From assembly GCF_001183985.1 (NCBI RefSeq), contig NZ_LFZW01000001.1, forward strand, positions 1,961,249 to 2,025,248: DNA of 64,000 nucleotides. The letters run 5' to 3'. A model generated the notes under the pieces. The model saw nothing but the letters and a program-made list of their open reading frames with translations, was not told the DNA's origin and did no database searches. The stretch's first letter is position 1; the number at the start of each line of letters is the position of its first letter. Source of the stretch: Peribacillus loiseleuriae (GTDB lineage Bacteria > Bacillota > Bacilli > Bacillales > DSM-1321). Positions 43,486 through 53,044 of this stretch are shown here, piece after piece. A program made the position numbers and the translations under genes.

Positions 43486-44212
43486 TCCGAAGTTATTACT
43501 GGTAGAGGGACTAAGCAAGAGCTTTGGCGGTGTTAAAGCAACGGATGATGTTTCTTTTTCAATTGATAAAGGGGAAATTGTCGGGCTGATTGGTCCGAAT
43601 GGAGCAGGTAAGACGACTTTGTTTTCGTTAATTTCTGGATTCGTGAAGCCTACTGCAGGTAAGATTCATTTTAATGGAAATGATATCACAAGAAAGAAAC
43701 CACACGTTATCTGTAATTTAGGTTTGACAAGAACCTATCAAATTGTTAAGCCGTTCCAGGATATGACGGTACATGAAAACATAATGGTTGGTTCTTTTTC
43801 ACAAACAGTTAAGACACAACAGGCGAGGGCAGAAGCAGAGAAGATTATGGAGCTGGCGGGGTTGAAGGAAAAAGCCAAGGTGTTGAGCAAGGAGCTGACC
43901 ATCGCTGAGAAGAAGAGACTCGAGCTGGCAAGGGCCCTGGCTACGAAGCCTCAATTACTGCTGCTTGATGAAGTCATGGCTGGATTAAATCCCGTAGAAA
44001 CGAGTGAAGCAGTCGAGATAGTCCGATCCATATCAGAACATGTTTCCGTCTTGCTTATTGAGCACAATATGGATGTCATTATGCCTCTTTCGGATAGGGT
44101 ATTGGTGCTCGACGCTGGAAAAATCATCGCAGAAGGCCTCCCCGAAGAAATTAGGGGCAATGACAAAGTAATCAAAGCCTATTTAGGAGAAAAAGCTTAT
44201 GCTAGAAATTAA
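43478..44212 (+). CDS. LivG-type ABC ATPase
   Basis: ATPase of 244 residues from the ATG at 43478. Walker A GPNGAGKTT, Q-loop LTRTYQIVKPFQDMTVHEN, Walker B LLLLDEVMAGLNP and switch His in LLIEHNMDVIM. The signature region reads KELTIAEKKRLELARALA; LTIAEKKRLE stands where LSGGQQR-type sequences are usual, a variation known in LivG. It overlaps livM and livF, indicating one translation unit. Confidence 0.9.
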   Translation: MTSPKLLLVEGLSKSFGGVKATDDVSFSIDKGEIVGLIGPNGAGKTTLFSLISGFVKPTAGKIHFNGNDITRKKPHVICNLGLTRTYQIVKPFQDMTVHENIMVGSFSQTVKTQQARAEAEKIMELAGLKEKAKVLSKELTIAEKKRLELARALATKPQLLLLDEVMAGLNPVETSEAVEIVRSISEHVSVLLIEHNMDVIMPLSDRVLVLDAGKIIAEGLPEEIRGNDKVIKAYLGEKAYARN

Positions 44213-44906
44213 TAACTTATGCTCAGGATACCGTGGTGTCCAGGTATTGAACGAAGTAAGTCTAAATGTACCGAAAGGCGAGATCATAACGCTGATCGGT
44301 GCAAATGGGGCTGGAAAAACAACGATGATGAGGACGCTGAGCGGTACCGTTGAGACCATGTCAGGTACAATCTTGTTCCAGGGTAAGCCAATTGAGTTCA
44401 GGCCTACCCATTACCGAGTGGAAAAAGGCTTGATTCATTGTCCGGAGGGAAGGGAACTTTTCCCGAATATGACGGTAGAAGAAAACTTGCTTTTAGGAGC
44501 TTATACCATCAAAACAAAAGATAAAATAAGGGAAAACTTTGAAAAAGTATATAACGTCTTTCCAAGACTATATGAAAGAAAAAGCCAGCGAGCCGGCACA
44601 TTGAGCGGAGGAGAACAGCAAATGTGCGCCATTGGCAGAGGCGTGATGGCTGATCCAAAACTGTTGATATTGGATGAACCCTCCCTTGGATTATCCCCGA
44701 AGCTGACGGAAGAGATGTTTGTGTTAATTATGCAAATCAACCAGACCCTGAAAACTACGATTCTATTAGTTGAGCAAAAAGTGGCTGATACTTTGGAAAT
44801 TGCCACATACGGATATGTGCTGCAAACGGGTAGGATTGTTGCAGAGGGACCTGCTGCTGAATTGAAAAATAATTCGATCATTCATAAGGCCTATCTGGGA
44901 ATATAA
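44199..44906 (+). CDS. LivF-type ABC ATPase
   Basis: ATPase of 235 residues. Walker A GANGAGKTT, signature LSGGEQQMCAIGRG, Walker B LLILDEPSLGLSP, switch region TILLVEQKV. The start overlaps the LivG-type frame by 14 bp. It completes the binding protein-LivH-LivM-LivG-LivF set; a terminator follows at 45003. Confidence 0.92.
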   Translation: MLEINNLCSGYRGVQVLNEVSLNVPKGEIITLIGANGAGKTTMMRTLSGTVETMSGTILFQGKPIEFRPTHYRVEKGLIHCPEGRELFPNMTVEENLLLGAYTIKTKDKIRENFEKVYNVFPRLYERKSQRAGTLSGGEQQMCAIGRGVMADPKLLILDEPSLGLSPKLTEEMFVLIMQINQTLKTTILLVEQKVADTLEIATYGYVLQTGRIVAEGPAAELKNNSIIHKAYLGI

Positions 44907-45002
44907 GAAGGCATCTGGTGAAATTTGAACTTATAACCAAGATATTGAACATTTTTTAAAAAAAGTACCCCATTGGGGTTGTAGACAATCTAAAAGGAAT
45001 CT

Positions 45003-45038
45003 AAAAACCTGTGTAGCATTTTTTCTATACAGGTTTTT
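45003..45038 (+). terminator. Terminator of the liv-type operon
   Basis: Stem aaaaacctgtgtag / tatacaggttttt with a cattttttc loop, followed by T-rich sequence. Confidence 0.85.
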
Positions 45039-45098
45039 GAGATTGGCGAAATTAATATGATGTGTGGTAAAGGTGAGTGTCTCATCATTATAACTCTC

Positions 45099-45130
45099 TG
45101 TTAGTTAAATAACTTTATTTATATTCAACA
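45099..45130 (-). repeat. Single Tn7-like end fragment
   Basis: On the minus strand it begins tgttgaatataaataaag, with the TGT exactly 9 bases before a degenerate core, as in the other ends. Only one core is recognisable, so it is the weakest of the set. Confidence 0.4.
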
Positions 45131-45140
45131 CTAGTAATAG

Positions 45141-46004
45141 GGTTCTGGTGCAAAAATTTCAGCTAACTTGAAACTAATCTCTAAATCTTGGACATACTGA
45201 TACTACTAAACTAAAAAGGACGTGTATCCGTATGAAAAAACCAGTAGAATTCAAATGGAAACATTATCAGCCTGACATTATTTTATTAACGGTCAGATGG
45301 TACCTACGGTACAGCCTCAGTTTTCGTGATTTGGTGGAATTGATGGAGGAACGAGGCTTATCTATGGCTCACACAACGATTATGCGTTGGGTACATCAAT
45401 ATGGGCCTGAATTAGATGAAAAAAAGTACGGCGTCATCTTAAGTCAACCAATGACTCCTGGAGAGTAGATGAAACCTATGTGAAAGTCAAAGGTCAATGG
45501 ATGTATCTGTATCGTGCCGTTGATTCAGAAGGGAATACCATTGATTTTTGTCTAAGCGAATCAAGAGATAAACAAGCAGCCAAACGCTTTTTTAAGAAAG
45601 CCTTGGCTTTTTCGCACGTTTCTAAGCCTCGTGTGATAACAGTAGACAAAAACCCAGCTTATCCAATCGCTATCCAAGAGTTAAAAGAAGAAAAGCAGAT
45701 GTCTGAAGGCATCCAACTAAGGCAAGTTAAATATCTCAACAATATCGTGGAGCAGGATCATCGCTTTATTAAAAAACGAATTCGCCCGATGCTTGGATTA
45801 AAGTCCTTACGGACTGCCAAACGAATTATTGCGGGGATAGAGGCTATGCACATGATCAAAAAAGGACAGACTCTCCAAAGGGAGAAGTCTGTCCAAAATC
45901 AAAAAGAATTCATCCATCAACTGTTTGGACTAATTGCTTAGGATCAGGGGTCACTAGAAAACTTTCGCTTTTTTATATTTTATTCAAGTATTTGCACCAG
46001 AACC
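45141..46004 (+). mobile_element. IS6-family (IS240/IS26-like) insertion sequence
   Basis: 864 bp with terminal inverted repeats ggttctggtgcaaa (45141) and tttgcaccagaacc (ending 46004), the standard IS240-type ends. No 8-bp direct repeats flank it (tagtaata on the left, ggaaaatg on the right). This suggests that recombination between copies has joined unrelated DNA: a liv-type operon end on the left and a ptsI tail on the right. Confidence 0.93.
45232..45941 (+). pseudogene. IS6-family transposase, frameshifted
   Basis: The N-terminal part (FKWKHYQPDIILLTVRWYLR ... WVHQYGPELDEKK) is in one frame to about 45440. The catalytic part (DETYVKVKGQWMYLYRAVDS, VDKNPAYPIAIQELK, NNIVEQDHRFIKKRIRPMLG, holding the DDE residues) continues in the next frame from about 45445. 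A one-base indel near 45430-45445 separates them. Otherwise well conserved; probably inactive. Confidence 0.88.
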
Positions 46005-46229
46005 GGAAAATGGGCAGGGATGTGTGGAGAGATGGCAGAGGATGAAATTGCGATTCCAATTTTACTTGGACTTGGTTTAGATGAATTCAGTATGAGTGCT
46101 TCATCTATTCTCCAAGCGAGAAGCCAAATTCGTAAGCTATCAAAGGAAGAATTGAAAGGTACTATTGAACAACTTTTAAACATGGACACAGTTGAGGAAG
46201 TTGAACGGTCTATTAAGGATATGTTTTGA
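46005..46229 (+). pseudogene. ptsI: PTS enzyme I (ptsI) C-terminal fragment
   Basis: The frame runs from the IS6 right end and encodes the last 75 or so residues of enzyme [21 protein letters not shown], then [18 protein letters not shown] and a tail. The conserved CGE motif of the PEP-binding domain is present. The first 490 or so residues, including the active-site His, are missing. Truncated at the IS6 end. Confidence 0.88.
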
Positions 46230-46317
46230 AACTGATTATTCCTCGTAGTTGATTTATAGGATTAATTATTTTTTAGTAAACGAATCAGTTCAATAGCAAT
46301 TGCTTTTATTAAAGGAT

Positions 46318-46377
46318 CAAAACGACCAAATTTTTCGCGGATATAAATTGCGAGAAAGATTCGGTCGTTTTTTTTGT
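46318..46377 (+). terminator. Strong hairpin terminator downstream of the ptsI tail
   Basis: Long, slightly imperfect stem aaacgaccaaatttttcgc / gcgagaaagattcggtcgtt with eight T after it. Probably the original ptsI terminator. Confidence 0.78.
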
Positions 46378-46388
46378 AAGACTTCAAA

Positions 46389-46520
46389 ATTCTCATGATG
46401 GACGAAGCGACAGCAAGCCTTGATAGCCAATCTGAAAGTGTTGTCCAACAAGCATTAACAAGGATAATGAAGGGACGCACGACATTCGGTCATTGCCATC
46501 GCTTATCGACGATCGTTTGA
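46389..46520 (+). pseudogene. ABC exporter ATPase fragment
   Basis: Encodes [20 protein letters not shown], then [12 protein letters not shown], i.e. Walker B and D-loop of an exporter ATPase. It shifts frame just before the switch region, where [10 protein letters not shown] stands for VIAHRLSTIV. About 40 codons only. Confidence 0.75.
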
Positions 46521-46989
46521 TGGGGTACAGACAACATTTCGGAAATATTGTAGGTTAAGGCTGGAGCTGTTGATATAGCAGGGATGTTCCAATAACGTCC
46601 GTTTATGGTTCCTCCCTTAATCAAGTTTTAGAAGTGCTGAAATCAGTCCATTTACAGCATCAAAACTCATTACCAAAAACAAAGTACCATTCACTGAAGG
46701 GTGAATACCTTTTTGGTAAAGTCTTAGTGTACACATAACAAGCAATTTTTGTAGGTTAACTTGCTTACCGTACAAAATTTCCGAAATGTTGCGAGACCCA
46801 TGGGCAGGATAGTTGTGCGAAATGATTCTAGTGGATTGTCCAGGTTTACTAAATAAAGTACAGTACAATTTTGCAAATTGCTATGTGACCCATTTGGTCT
46901 ATTTTTTGCAAATCGATTTTCTTATAATTCAAGTAGGACATAATACTTATGAATTTAGGTATGAGATTATGTTTGGGGTGGTTGACAAA
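46521..46989. other. Gene-free or decayed stretch before the PTS regulator
   Basis: No credible gene. The minus-strand frame 46617-46868 ends in a hydrophobic stretch (TLFLVMSFDAVNGLISALLKL) and could be a relic, but has no supported start. The plus-strand frame that runs from 46813 into the regulator is upstream read-through, not coding. Confidence 0.35.
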
Positions 46990-49101
46990 ATGGATCGAAG
47001 GAGTTTAGCAGTTTTAAATCAGCTTGTTCAGACTGATTCTTATGTTACAGTCCAGGAGCTTGCGCAAACATTTAATGTTTCAAAACGAACAATTTATAAT
47101 GATTTAACCAAAATTAATGATTGGCTGAAGGAGAGTGGGCATCCCGGGATTAGACAAGTACGTGAACAAGGATTATATCTTGATGAAAATGTAAAAGAAA
47201 AAATGGTAGCACAATTACCAATAAGCAATAATCCGTATTATGAATATTCGCCTAGTGAGAGAAAGGCCTGGGTTTATATCTATATTGTGGCTCAAGAACA
47301 TTTCTATTATTTGGCTGAATTTATGGAGCTATTCCAAGTAAGTAGGAATACGATACTTGAAGATATTAAGAAATTAAAAGAAGAAGTAAACGATTTTCGA
47401 TTACAATTGGTTTCCGAGCATCGCCAGGGCTATAAGATAAAGGGTGATGAAAGCGACATAAGGCGAGTGTTGACCCACTATTTAACATTTGTAACACCTG
47501 ACAATGGATGGTATGAAATTATTGCTGATTCAACTTCAGCAAATACATCAGAAGAGAAGCGATTGCTTAGACCTTATTTAATATTCAATAATGATGAAAT
47601 GCGTTTAGTAAAGCATCTTTTAATTGAGTATGAAAGAAAATCTCATATAGAATTCACTGATGAAATATTGAATAATTTAGTGATTTGGTTTTACTTATTT
47701 TTTAAAAGGATTAAGCAAGTGCAATATGTCAAAATTGATTCTGTTGAAAAAGAAGTAATTAAATCTACTGAAGCATTTGAAGGTGCAAATATTTTCTGTT
47801 CTCATTTATCAAGAGAAATAAATATTAACATTCCAGATGTTGAGGTTTATTATATTGCCAAATATTTATTAAGTGCCAAGGTGAATTATGATTTAAATCC
47901 GCAATATGAAGAAAACAAGGAAATGAAATTGTTGTTTCAAGTAGTTGAAAAAATGGTTTCTGATTTTCAATTATATGCAGCTGTAAATTTTTTTGAAAAA
48001 GAACGTATGATTAAGAATCTGTTCGTCCATTTAAAGCCTGCATATTATCGAGTAAAGTATGGTATCGAGATAGAGAATGCTTTGCGTGAGTCTGTTGAGC
48101 AGAACTATCCGGAAGTGTATCGCCTAACTAAAAAAGTCATTCATCATTTTGAAAATTTGATTAATCAACCAGTAACAGATAATGAAATTACCTATATAGC
48201 AATGCATTTTGGAGGATGGTTGCGAAGAGAAGGAATTATTTTAAGCTCAGTTCGTAAAAAGTTGTTGATAGTATGTACGAGTGGGCTAGGAACTTCCCGC
48301 ATATTGGAATCGCAGTTAGAAGGTCTTTTATCAGAAGTTGATATAGTAGGAGCAATTTCTCTTAGAGATTATGAAAAACAGGCTTTTTCTGTAGATTTTA
48401 TTGTCTCAACGATTCCTCTTTCTGATAGGGGTATCCCGGTTTTCGTTGTTAAACCAATATTGGACAATAAGGATAAAGAAAAGTTATTGAGGAAAATCAA
48501 TAGTTTAAATAATGAAACACATATTGATCAATTATATTCGGTGGATACGGTAATAGATATTGTAAAGCGCTATGCAATTGTAGAGGAAGAAGAAGCATTA
48601 AAACAGGAGCTTAGAAGATATTTACAATCTCCAATTGCTATAGATATTGAAAAAAGAAAACCATCTTTAGGTGAATTATTGCAACCTGAAAGAATTATAA
48701 TGACCGAGCAAGTATCTGATTGGATGGATGCGATTCAACAAGCTGCTTTGCCATTATTGCATCAAGGATATATAAACGAAAAATATGTAAATACAATGAT
48801 TGCAAATGTTTTAAAGCTTGGTCCTTATATTGTTATAGCTGAACAGTTTGCGCTTCCGCATGCTGCTCCGGCAGATGGAGTTAAAAAGAGCGGAATGAGC
48901 ATGTTACATCTTGAAAAACCAGTTGATTTACAAGGAGAAGCAGTTCGAGTTCTTGTTGTATTGGCATCATGGGATAATGAACAACATTTGAAGGCACTGA
49001 GGCAATTAACAAAATTATTAAAGGCGAGCCGAAAAGAAATGATGTGTGCCAAAGATAAGGAACAAATCATAAAACTGATTCAAACATATTCGGCCAATTA
49101 G
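46990..49101 (+). CDS. PRD-domain PTS-responsive regulator (MtlR/ManR type)
   Basis: Activator of 703 residues from the ATG at 46990 (ggggtgg 8 bp upstream). Domains in order: HTH_11 (VTVQELAQTFNVSKRTIYNDL), Mga-type HTH (FQVSRNTILEDIKKLKEEV), two PRD domains, an EIIB-like domain with Cys in LLIVCTSGLGTSRI and an EIIA-like domain with His in FALPHAAPADG. Phosphorylation by HPr and EII components switches it. It lies upstream of, and in line with, a galactitol-type PTS operon that it most likely activates. Confidence 0.9.
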   Translation: MDRRSLAVLNQLVQTDSYVTVQELAQTFNVSKRTIYNDLTKINDWLKESGHPGIRQVREQGLYLDENVKEKMVAQLPISNNPYYEYSPSERKAWVYIYIVAQEHFYYLAEFMELFQVSRNTILEDIKKLKEEVNDFRLQLVSEHRQGYKIKGDESDIRRVLTHYLTFVTPDNGWYEIIADSTSANTSEEKRLLRPYLIFNNDEMRLVKHLLIEYERKSHIEFTDEILNNLVIWFYLFFKRIKQVQYVKIDSVEKEVIKSTEAFEGANIFCSHLSREININIPDVEVYYIAKYLLSAKVNYDLNPQYEENKEMKLLFQVVEKMVSDFQLYAAVNFFEKERMIKNLFVHLKPAYYRVKYGIEIENALRESVEQNYPEVYRLTKKVIHHFENLINQPVTDNEITYIAMHFGGWLRREGIILSSVRKKLLIVCTSGLGTSRILESQLEGLLSEVDIVGAISLRDYEKQAFSVDFIVSTIPLSDRGIPVFVVKPILDNKDKEKLLRKINSLNNETHIDQLYSVDTVIDIVKRYAIVEEEEALKQELRRYLQSPIAIDIEKRKPSLGELLQPERIIMTEQVSDWMDAIQQAALPLLHQGYINEKYVNTMIANVLKLGPYIVIAEQFALPHAAPADGVKKSGMSMLHLEKPVDLQGEAVRVLVVLASWDNEQHLKALRQLTKLLKASRKEMMCAKDKEQIIKLIQTYSAN

Positions 49102-49168
49102 TTTCATCAAATGGAAGTGATTTTTAATATATAAATAAAAGTGTAAATGGGGAAAGGGAGATGAAAAC

Positions 49169-49606
49169 GTGTTAAAGCAATTTGTTCATGATAATCTTGT
49201 TTTTTTGGATAAAGAGTATAAGGATTTTGAAGATGTTTTGTCCCATGTTATGAAAACGCTTATAAACGAAAATTATGCGGAAAAAGATTTTGAAGAAGCA
49301 CTATTAATACGTGAAAAGGAATTTCCAACAGGTCTGCAGTTAGATGGATATGCTGTAGCTATTCCACATGGAGGTTCCCAATATGTGAAGCAAGATTTTA
49401 TTTCCATGGTAACTTTAAAGAATCCCATTTTTATGAATCGGATGGATAACCCTGAGGAATCATTGGCGATAGATATCTTATTTATTATAGGATTTGGTAA
49501 ATCAGACACCCATTTGCAATGTTTAAAACAACTTATGGGGCTTATTCAAGATCCAAAGGTAATAGAAGACTTGAGAAAAGGGACTTCAATAATGTCAGTT
49601 TTATGA
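49169..49606 (+). CDS. PTS EIIA (galactitol/fructose type)
   Basis: EIIA of 145 residues starting at GTG 49169 (aaagggag 8 bp upstream). Phospho-His motif: YAVAIPHGGSQYV. It passes phosphate to the GatB-like EIIB encoded 110 bp downstream; the gap between the two holds no other gene. Confidence 0.88.
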   Translation: MLKQFVHDNLVFLDKEYKDFEDVLSHVMKTLINENYAEKDFEEALLIREKEFPTGLQLDGYAVAIPHGGSQYVKQDFISMVTLKNPIFMNRMDNPEESLAIDILFIIGFGKSDTHLQCLKQLMGLIQDPKVIEDLRKGTSIMSVL

Positions 49607-49716
49607 GTAGGTACTTTATTTTGCCAAAAATACTATAAATTTCATTGAGATAGTGGATATTTGTGCGCAAAATTCTTTGAAATTCAAATTATTTTAATAT
49701 CATTGGAGGAATTAAC

Positions 49717-50013
49717 ATGTCAAATTCAAAAATTCAAATCGTAGTAGCTTGTGGAAGTGGTGTAGCGACTTCTACTATTGCAGCAGATGCAGTGAAAGAA
49801 CTTTTAACAGAGTTAGGAATTCAAAATTACAATCTTGTTAAAACTAGCATGACGGAATTACCTAATATGGTTGATAGTACTGATGTTATTTTGACAACTA
49901 ATAACTATAAAACGGATGAAAAGCCATGTTTGAACATCATGGGATTTGTAACAGGAATTAATGAAGAAAAATTGAAGAGTCAATTGGCTGAAATATTCTT
50001 GAACTTAAAATAA
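49717..50013 (+). CDS. PTS EIIB (galactitol GatB type)
   Basis: EIIB of 98 residues with the phospho-Cys loop IVVACGSGVATSTIAADAV (Cys near residue 12), the GatB pattern. ATG at 49717 after tggagg. Phosphorylates the polyol during uptake by the EIIC encoded next. Confidence 0.9.
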   Translation: MSNSKIQIVVACGSGVATSTIAADAVKELLTELGIQNYNLVKTSMTELPNMVDSTDVILTTNNYKTDEKPCLNIMGFVTGINEEKLKSQLAEIFLNLK

Positions 50014-50036
50014 TAAATAAGGAGAAATGAACCCGT

Positions 50037-51290
50037 ATGGATACTATGTTTAACATGATGAGAGCGATCACTGATATGGGAGCAACAGCCATTTTACCAA
50101 TAATCATTACCGTATTGGGTTTAGTTTTCCGGATGAAAATTGGATACGCTATCAAATCAGGGCTTTTAGTTGGGGTAGGATTCTTAGGCTTGACGCTAGT
50201 CGTTAACTTGCTAAATTCCTCGTTAAAACCAGCAGTAGATTATTATGTAAAAATCGGTTCTGGATTTACAATTGCAGATATTGGCTGGCCAGCTGTAGGG
50301 GCAGCTTCTTGGGTAGCTCCTTTTGCAGCCTTAGCAATTCCCCTAGGTCTTATTATTAATTTAGCGTTAGTTCGACTGAGATGGACAAAAACTTTAAATG
50401 TTGATATTTGGAATTACATGCATTTTCTTATCCCAGGGGCATTAGTCTACTTTCTATTTGATAGCTTCTGGTTAGGGTTGATTATAACGTTGGCGATGTC
50501 TGTTATCGCTTTATTTATTGGAGATTTGATTGCTTCAAAATGGCAGGAATACTTTGGGTTAGAAGGTACAACATGCACAACTATTATTTATTCAGCATGG
50601 GGGTATCCGATTCCCTGGCTAGTAAATAAAATTATTGATTTCATTCCGGGTGTAAAAAAATGGAATATTTCTTTGAATAAAATTAATAAAAAAATCGGTG
50701 TTCTAGGGGACCCAGTCATTATTGGCTTTATTGTTGGGGTAATTTTAGGATTAATTACTAAAAGACCTGTTACTGAAATAGTTCCAATGGCAATGGGGAT
50801 CGCTGGGGTAATGGTATTAATGCCAAAAGTGGTTGCAGTAATGATGGAAGGGTTATCTCCAATTGGAAAATCAGCTAAAGACTTTATGATTAAACGAATG
50901 GGAGATAACTCCAAATTAAATGTTGGTATGGATATTTCTCTTGGATTAGGCGATCCGACTACCATTACTACTACAGTCATTTCAATTCCTCTTGTTATGC
51001 TGTTTGCGCTTATTTTACCTGGAGTTGAATTCTTTCCAATAGGACTTTTAATGTCTATTACCTATATTTCTGTAATGTGTACATTAACAAGTAAAGGAAA
51101 CTTATTTCGCTCTATTGTATCCACAGTTGTTTTTTGTATTATCACATTTTATCTTGCAGGATATATTGCGCCAGGTGCGACACAAATGCTTACCAGCGCA
51201 GGTGTTCAGTTAGACGGATTAGGGACAGATGTTACTTTATCTGAGCCTTGGAACTTATTAATCTATTGGGTAAGTACTTTAGCAAAGTAA
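50037..51290 (+). CDS. PTS EIIC (galactitol GatC type)
   Basis: Permease of 417 residues with about ten hydrophobic segments. GatC-like blocks include GATAILPIIITVLGLVFRMK, LLVGVGFLGLTLVVNLL and MGDNSKLNVGMDISLGLGDP. It imports a hexitol or pentitol. The following genes (ribulose-phosphate-3-epimerase type and a polyol-phosphate dehydrogenase type) favour a pentitol such as arabitol or ribitol, though galactitol cannot be excluded. Confidence 0.9.
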   Translation: MDTMFNMMRAITDMGATAILPIIITVLGLVFRMKIGYAIKSGLLVGVGFLGLTLVVNLLNSSLKPAVDYYVKIGSGFTIADIGWPAVGAASWVAPFAALAIPLGLIINLALVRLRWTKTLNVDIWNYMHFLIPGALVYFLFDSFWLGLIITLAMSVIALFIGDLIASKWQEYFGLEGTTCTTIIYSAWGYPIPWLVNKIIDFIPGVKKWNISLNKINKKIGVLGDPVIIGFIVGVILGLITKRPVTEIVPMAMGIAGVMVLMPKVVAVMMEGLSPIGKSAKDFMIKRMGDNSKLNVGMDISLGLGDPTTITTTVISIPLVMLFALILPGVEFFPIGLLMSITYISVMCTLTSKGNLFRSIVSTVVFCIITFYLAGYIAPGATQMLTSAGVQLDGLGTDVTLSEPWNLLIYWVSTLAK

Positions 51291-51313
51291 AAAAATAGAG
51301 AAGAGGCAAAATA

Positions 51314-51955
51314 ATGAAACAAATTTTACCATCATTATTTGCAGCAGATTTAATGAACTTAAAAGAAGAATGCGATGTTTTATATGAAGAAGGGTTTCAA
51401 GTACTTCATGTTGATATGATGGACGGAAATTTCGTTCCTCACATCGCATTTGGTCCAGAACAAATTAAAAATATCAAAAAGCAAGTGAAGATGAAATTAG
51501 ATGTTCATATGATGGTATCAGCTCCGGAGCACAAAATAGCGAGTGTCTTGGAGACTGGGGTGGAAATGATTTCTGTCCACTATGAGGCTACTCCTCATGT
51601 TCGCTATGTTATTGATCAGATTAAGCAGCATGGAAGGAAAGCAGGAGTCGTAATTAATCCGGGAACTGACACATCTTTACTAAAACCTCTCCTAAATACT
51701 ATTGATTATATTTTAATTATGTCTATCAATCCGGGTAGACCAAACCAAGCTTTTATTGAAGAAACGATTGATAGAATAAAAGAGGTTAAGGAAATGATTG
51801 GTAACCGAACTATTCAAATTGAGGTCGATGGTGGCATTGACGAACATATAGCTAGCAAATGTATAGAAGCTGGGGCTTCAATGATTGTGATTGGGTCTTA
51901 TTTATTTGCAGATAACAAGGCACATCTAAAAGACTTGAAAATGCTAGAACAATAG
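51314..51955 (+). CDS. Ribulose-phosphate 3-epimerase family protein
   Basis: TIM-barrel enzyme of 213 residues: ILPSLFAADLMNLKEEC, LHVDMMDGNFVPHIAFGPE (metal and catalytic Asp), LDVHMMVSAPE, INPGRPNQAFI and IEVDGGIDEHIASKC. The loop INPGRPNQ replaces the usual NPGFGGQ of housekeeping Rpe, so it may be a specialised epimerase (ribulose 5-phosphate, or allulose 6-phosphate as in AlsE). It connects the dehydrogenase product to the pentose phosphate pathway. Confidence 0.85.
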   Translation: MKQILPSLFAADLMNLKEECDVLYEEGFQVLHVDMMDGNFVPHIAFGPEQIKNIKKQVKMKLDVHMMVSAPEHKIASVLETGVEMISVHYEATPHVRYVIDQIKQHGRKAGVVINPGTDTSLLKPLLNTIDYILIMSINPGRPNQAFIEETIDRIKEVKEMIGNRTIQIEVDGGIDEHIASKCIEAGASMIVIGSYLFADNKAHLKDLKMLEQ

Positions 51956-51975
51956 GAATGGAAAGGTTGACTAAA

Positions 51976-53028
51976 ATGAATTCATTAAAGTTATATGGAG
52001 CAAGAGATTTACGTTATGAAGAAGCTGAAAAGCCACGATTAGTGGATGGGAAAGATGTAATCGTAAAAGTTAAAGCTTGCGGTATTTGCGGATCTGATAT
52101 GTCTCGTTATAAAAAAATGGGCGCACATACACCTGGTCAGGTATGGGGACATGAATTTGCTGGTAATGTAGAACAAGTCGGTGAGGAAGTTACAAGCCTA
52201 AAAGTCGGGGACCGTGTCGCAGGATGCCCGGCATTAATCGATGAAGATGATTATTACTATCGTGCTGGTCAACCAGCTAGAGCAGATTCGTTAAGTGCAA
52301 TCGGTGCCAAGGAACCAGGAGGCTTTGCCGAATATATTAAACTTCCAGAGAAAAATTTCGTCAAAGTACCTGATGATTTAGACTTTGATTCTGCTTCGAT
52401 GGTAGAACCTTCCACAGTAGTTTTGCATGGTTATTACCGGACGAACTTAACTGTGGGCGATGATGTGGTTATTGTTGGTGCAGGGGGAACAATCGGATTA
52501 TTTGCGGTTCAATGGGCGAAAATTTTTGGCGCTAAACGGGTTATTGCTGTTGACATTGATGATGAAAAACTTCAAATTGCACAAGAATTGGGTGCAGATT
52601 ATACAATTAATTCATTAAACGAAGATGTTTTGGTGAAGGTAGCTGAGTATACAGATGGAATGAATGCAGATATTGTGGTCGAAGCAGCCGGAACTCCAAT
52701 TACGGCATCCACTGTGTTTGGTTATGCTAAAAAGGGCGGCGGAGTTGTCTTTTTAGGTATCCCATATGCGGACGTTGCGATAGAAAGATTTTATTTTGAA
52801 AAAATCTTGAGAAGTGAGCTAACCGTTTGGGGATCATGGAGTTGTGTGTCTGCACCATTCCCGGGAAAAGAATGGTCGACGACAATTCACTTCATGAACA
52901 ATAAAAGATTAAATACTGAAAAAATGATTACCCATCGGATACCACTGGATAAAGGGCCAAAGATGTTTGAGAGATTAATGGAGAGAAAAGAATTAATCGG
53001 AAAAGTTATTATGTATCCTGAGAAATAA
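51976..53028 (+). CDS. Zinc-type alcohol dehydrogenase, polyol-phosphate dehydrogenase (GatD-like)
   Basis: MDR-family enzyme of 350 residues. Catalytic zinc ligands are seen in KACGICGSD (Cys) and WGHEFAG (His, Glu). The Rossmann motif is VVIVGAGGTIGLFAVQWAK, with KRVIAVDIDDEKLQIA supplying the NAD-binding Asp. The structural-zinc lobe, normally four cysteines, is replaced by GCPALIDEDDYYYRAGQPAR with one Cys, so that zinc is probably absent. Likely oxidises a polyol phosphate to a ketose phosphate. Start chosen at 51976 (ggaaagg upstream). Confidence 0.85.
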   Translation: MNSLKLYGARDLRYEEAEKPRLVDGKDVIVKVKACGICGSDMSRYKKMGAHTPGQVWGHEFAGNVEQVGEEVTSLKVGDRVAGCPALIDEDDYYYRAGQPARADSLSAIGAKEPGGFAEYIKLPEKNFVKVPDDLDFDSASMVEPSTVVLHGYYRTNLTVGDDVVIVGAGGTIGLFAVQWAKIFGAKRVIAVDIDDEKLQIAQELGADYTINSLNEDVLVKVAEYTDGMNADIVVEAAGTPITASTVFGYAKKGGGVVFLGIPYADVAIERFYFEKILRSELTVWGSWSCVSAPFPGKEWSTTIHFMNNKRLNTEKMITHRIPLDKGPKMFERLMERKELIGKVIMYPEK

Positions 53029-53044
53029 AGGTGAAATTAAAATT

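Noticed and set aside
46617..46868. Minus-strand 83-residue frame as a gene
   Set aside because: No ribosome binding site and no recognisable domain; only the terminal hydrophobic stretch looks protein-like.
46813..46989. Longer start of the second PRD regulator
   Set aside because: The extra N-terminus has no similarity to the family and no ribosome binding site; ATG 46990 does.
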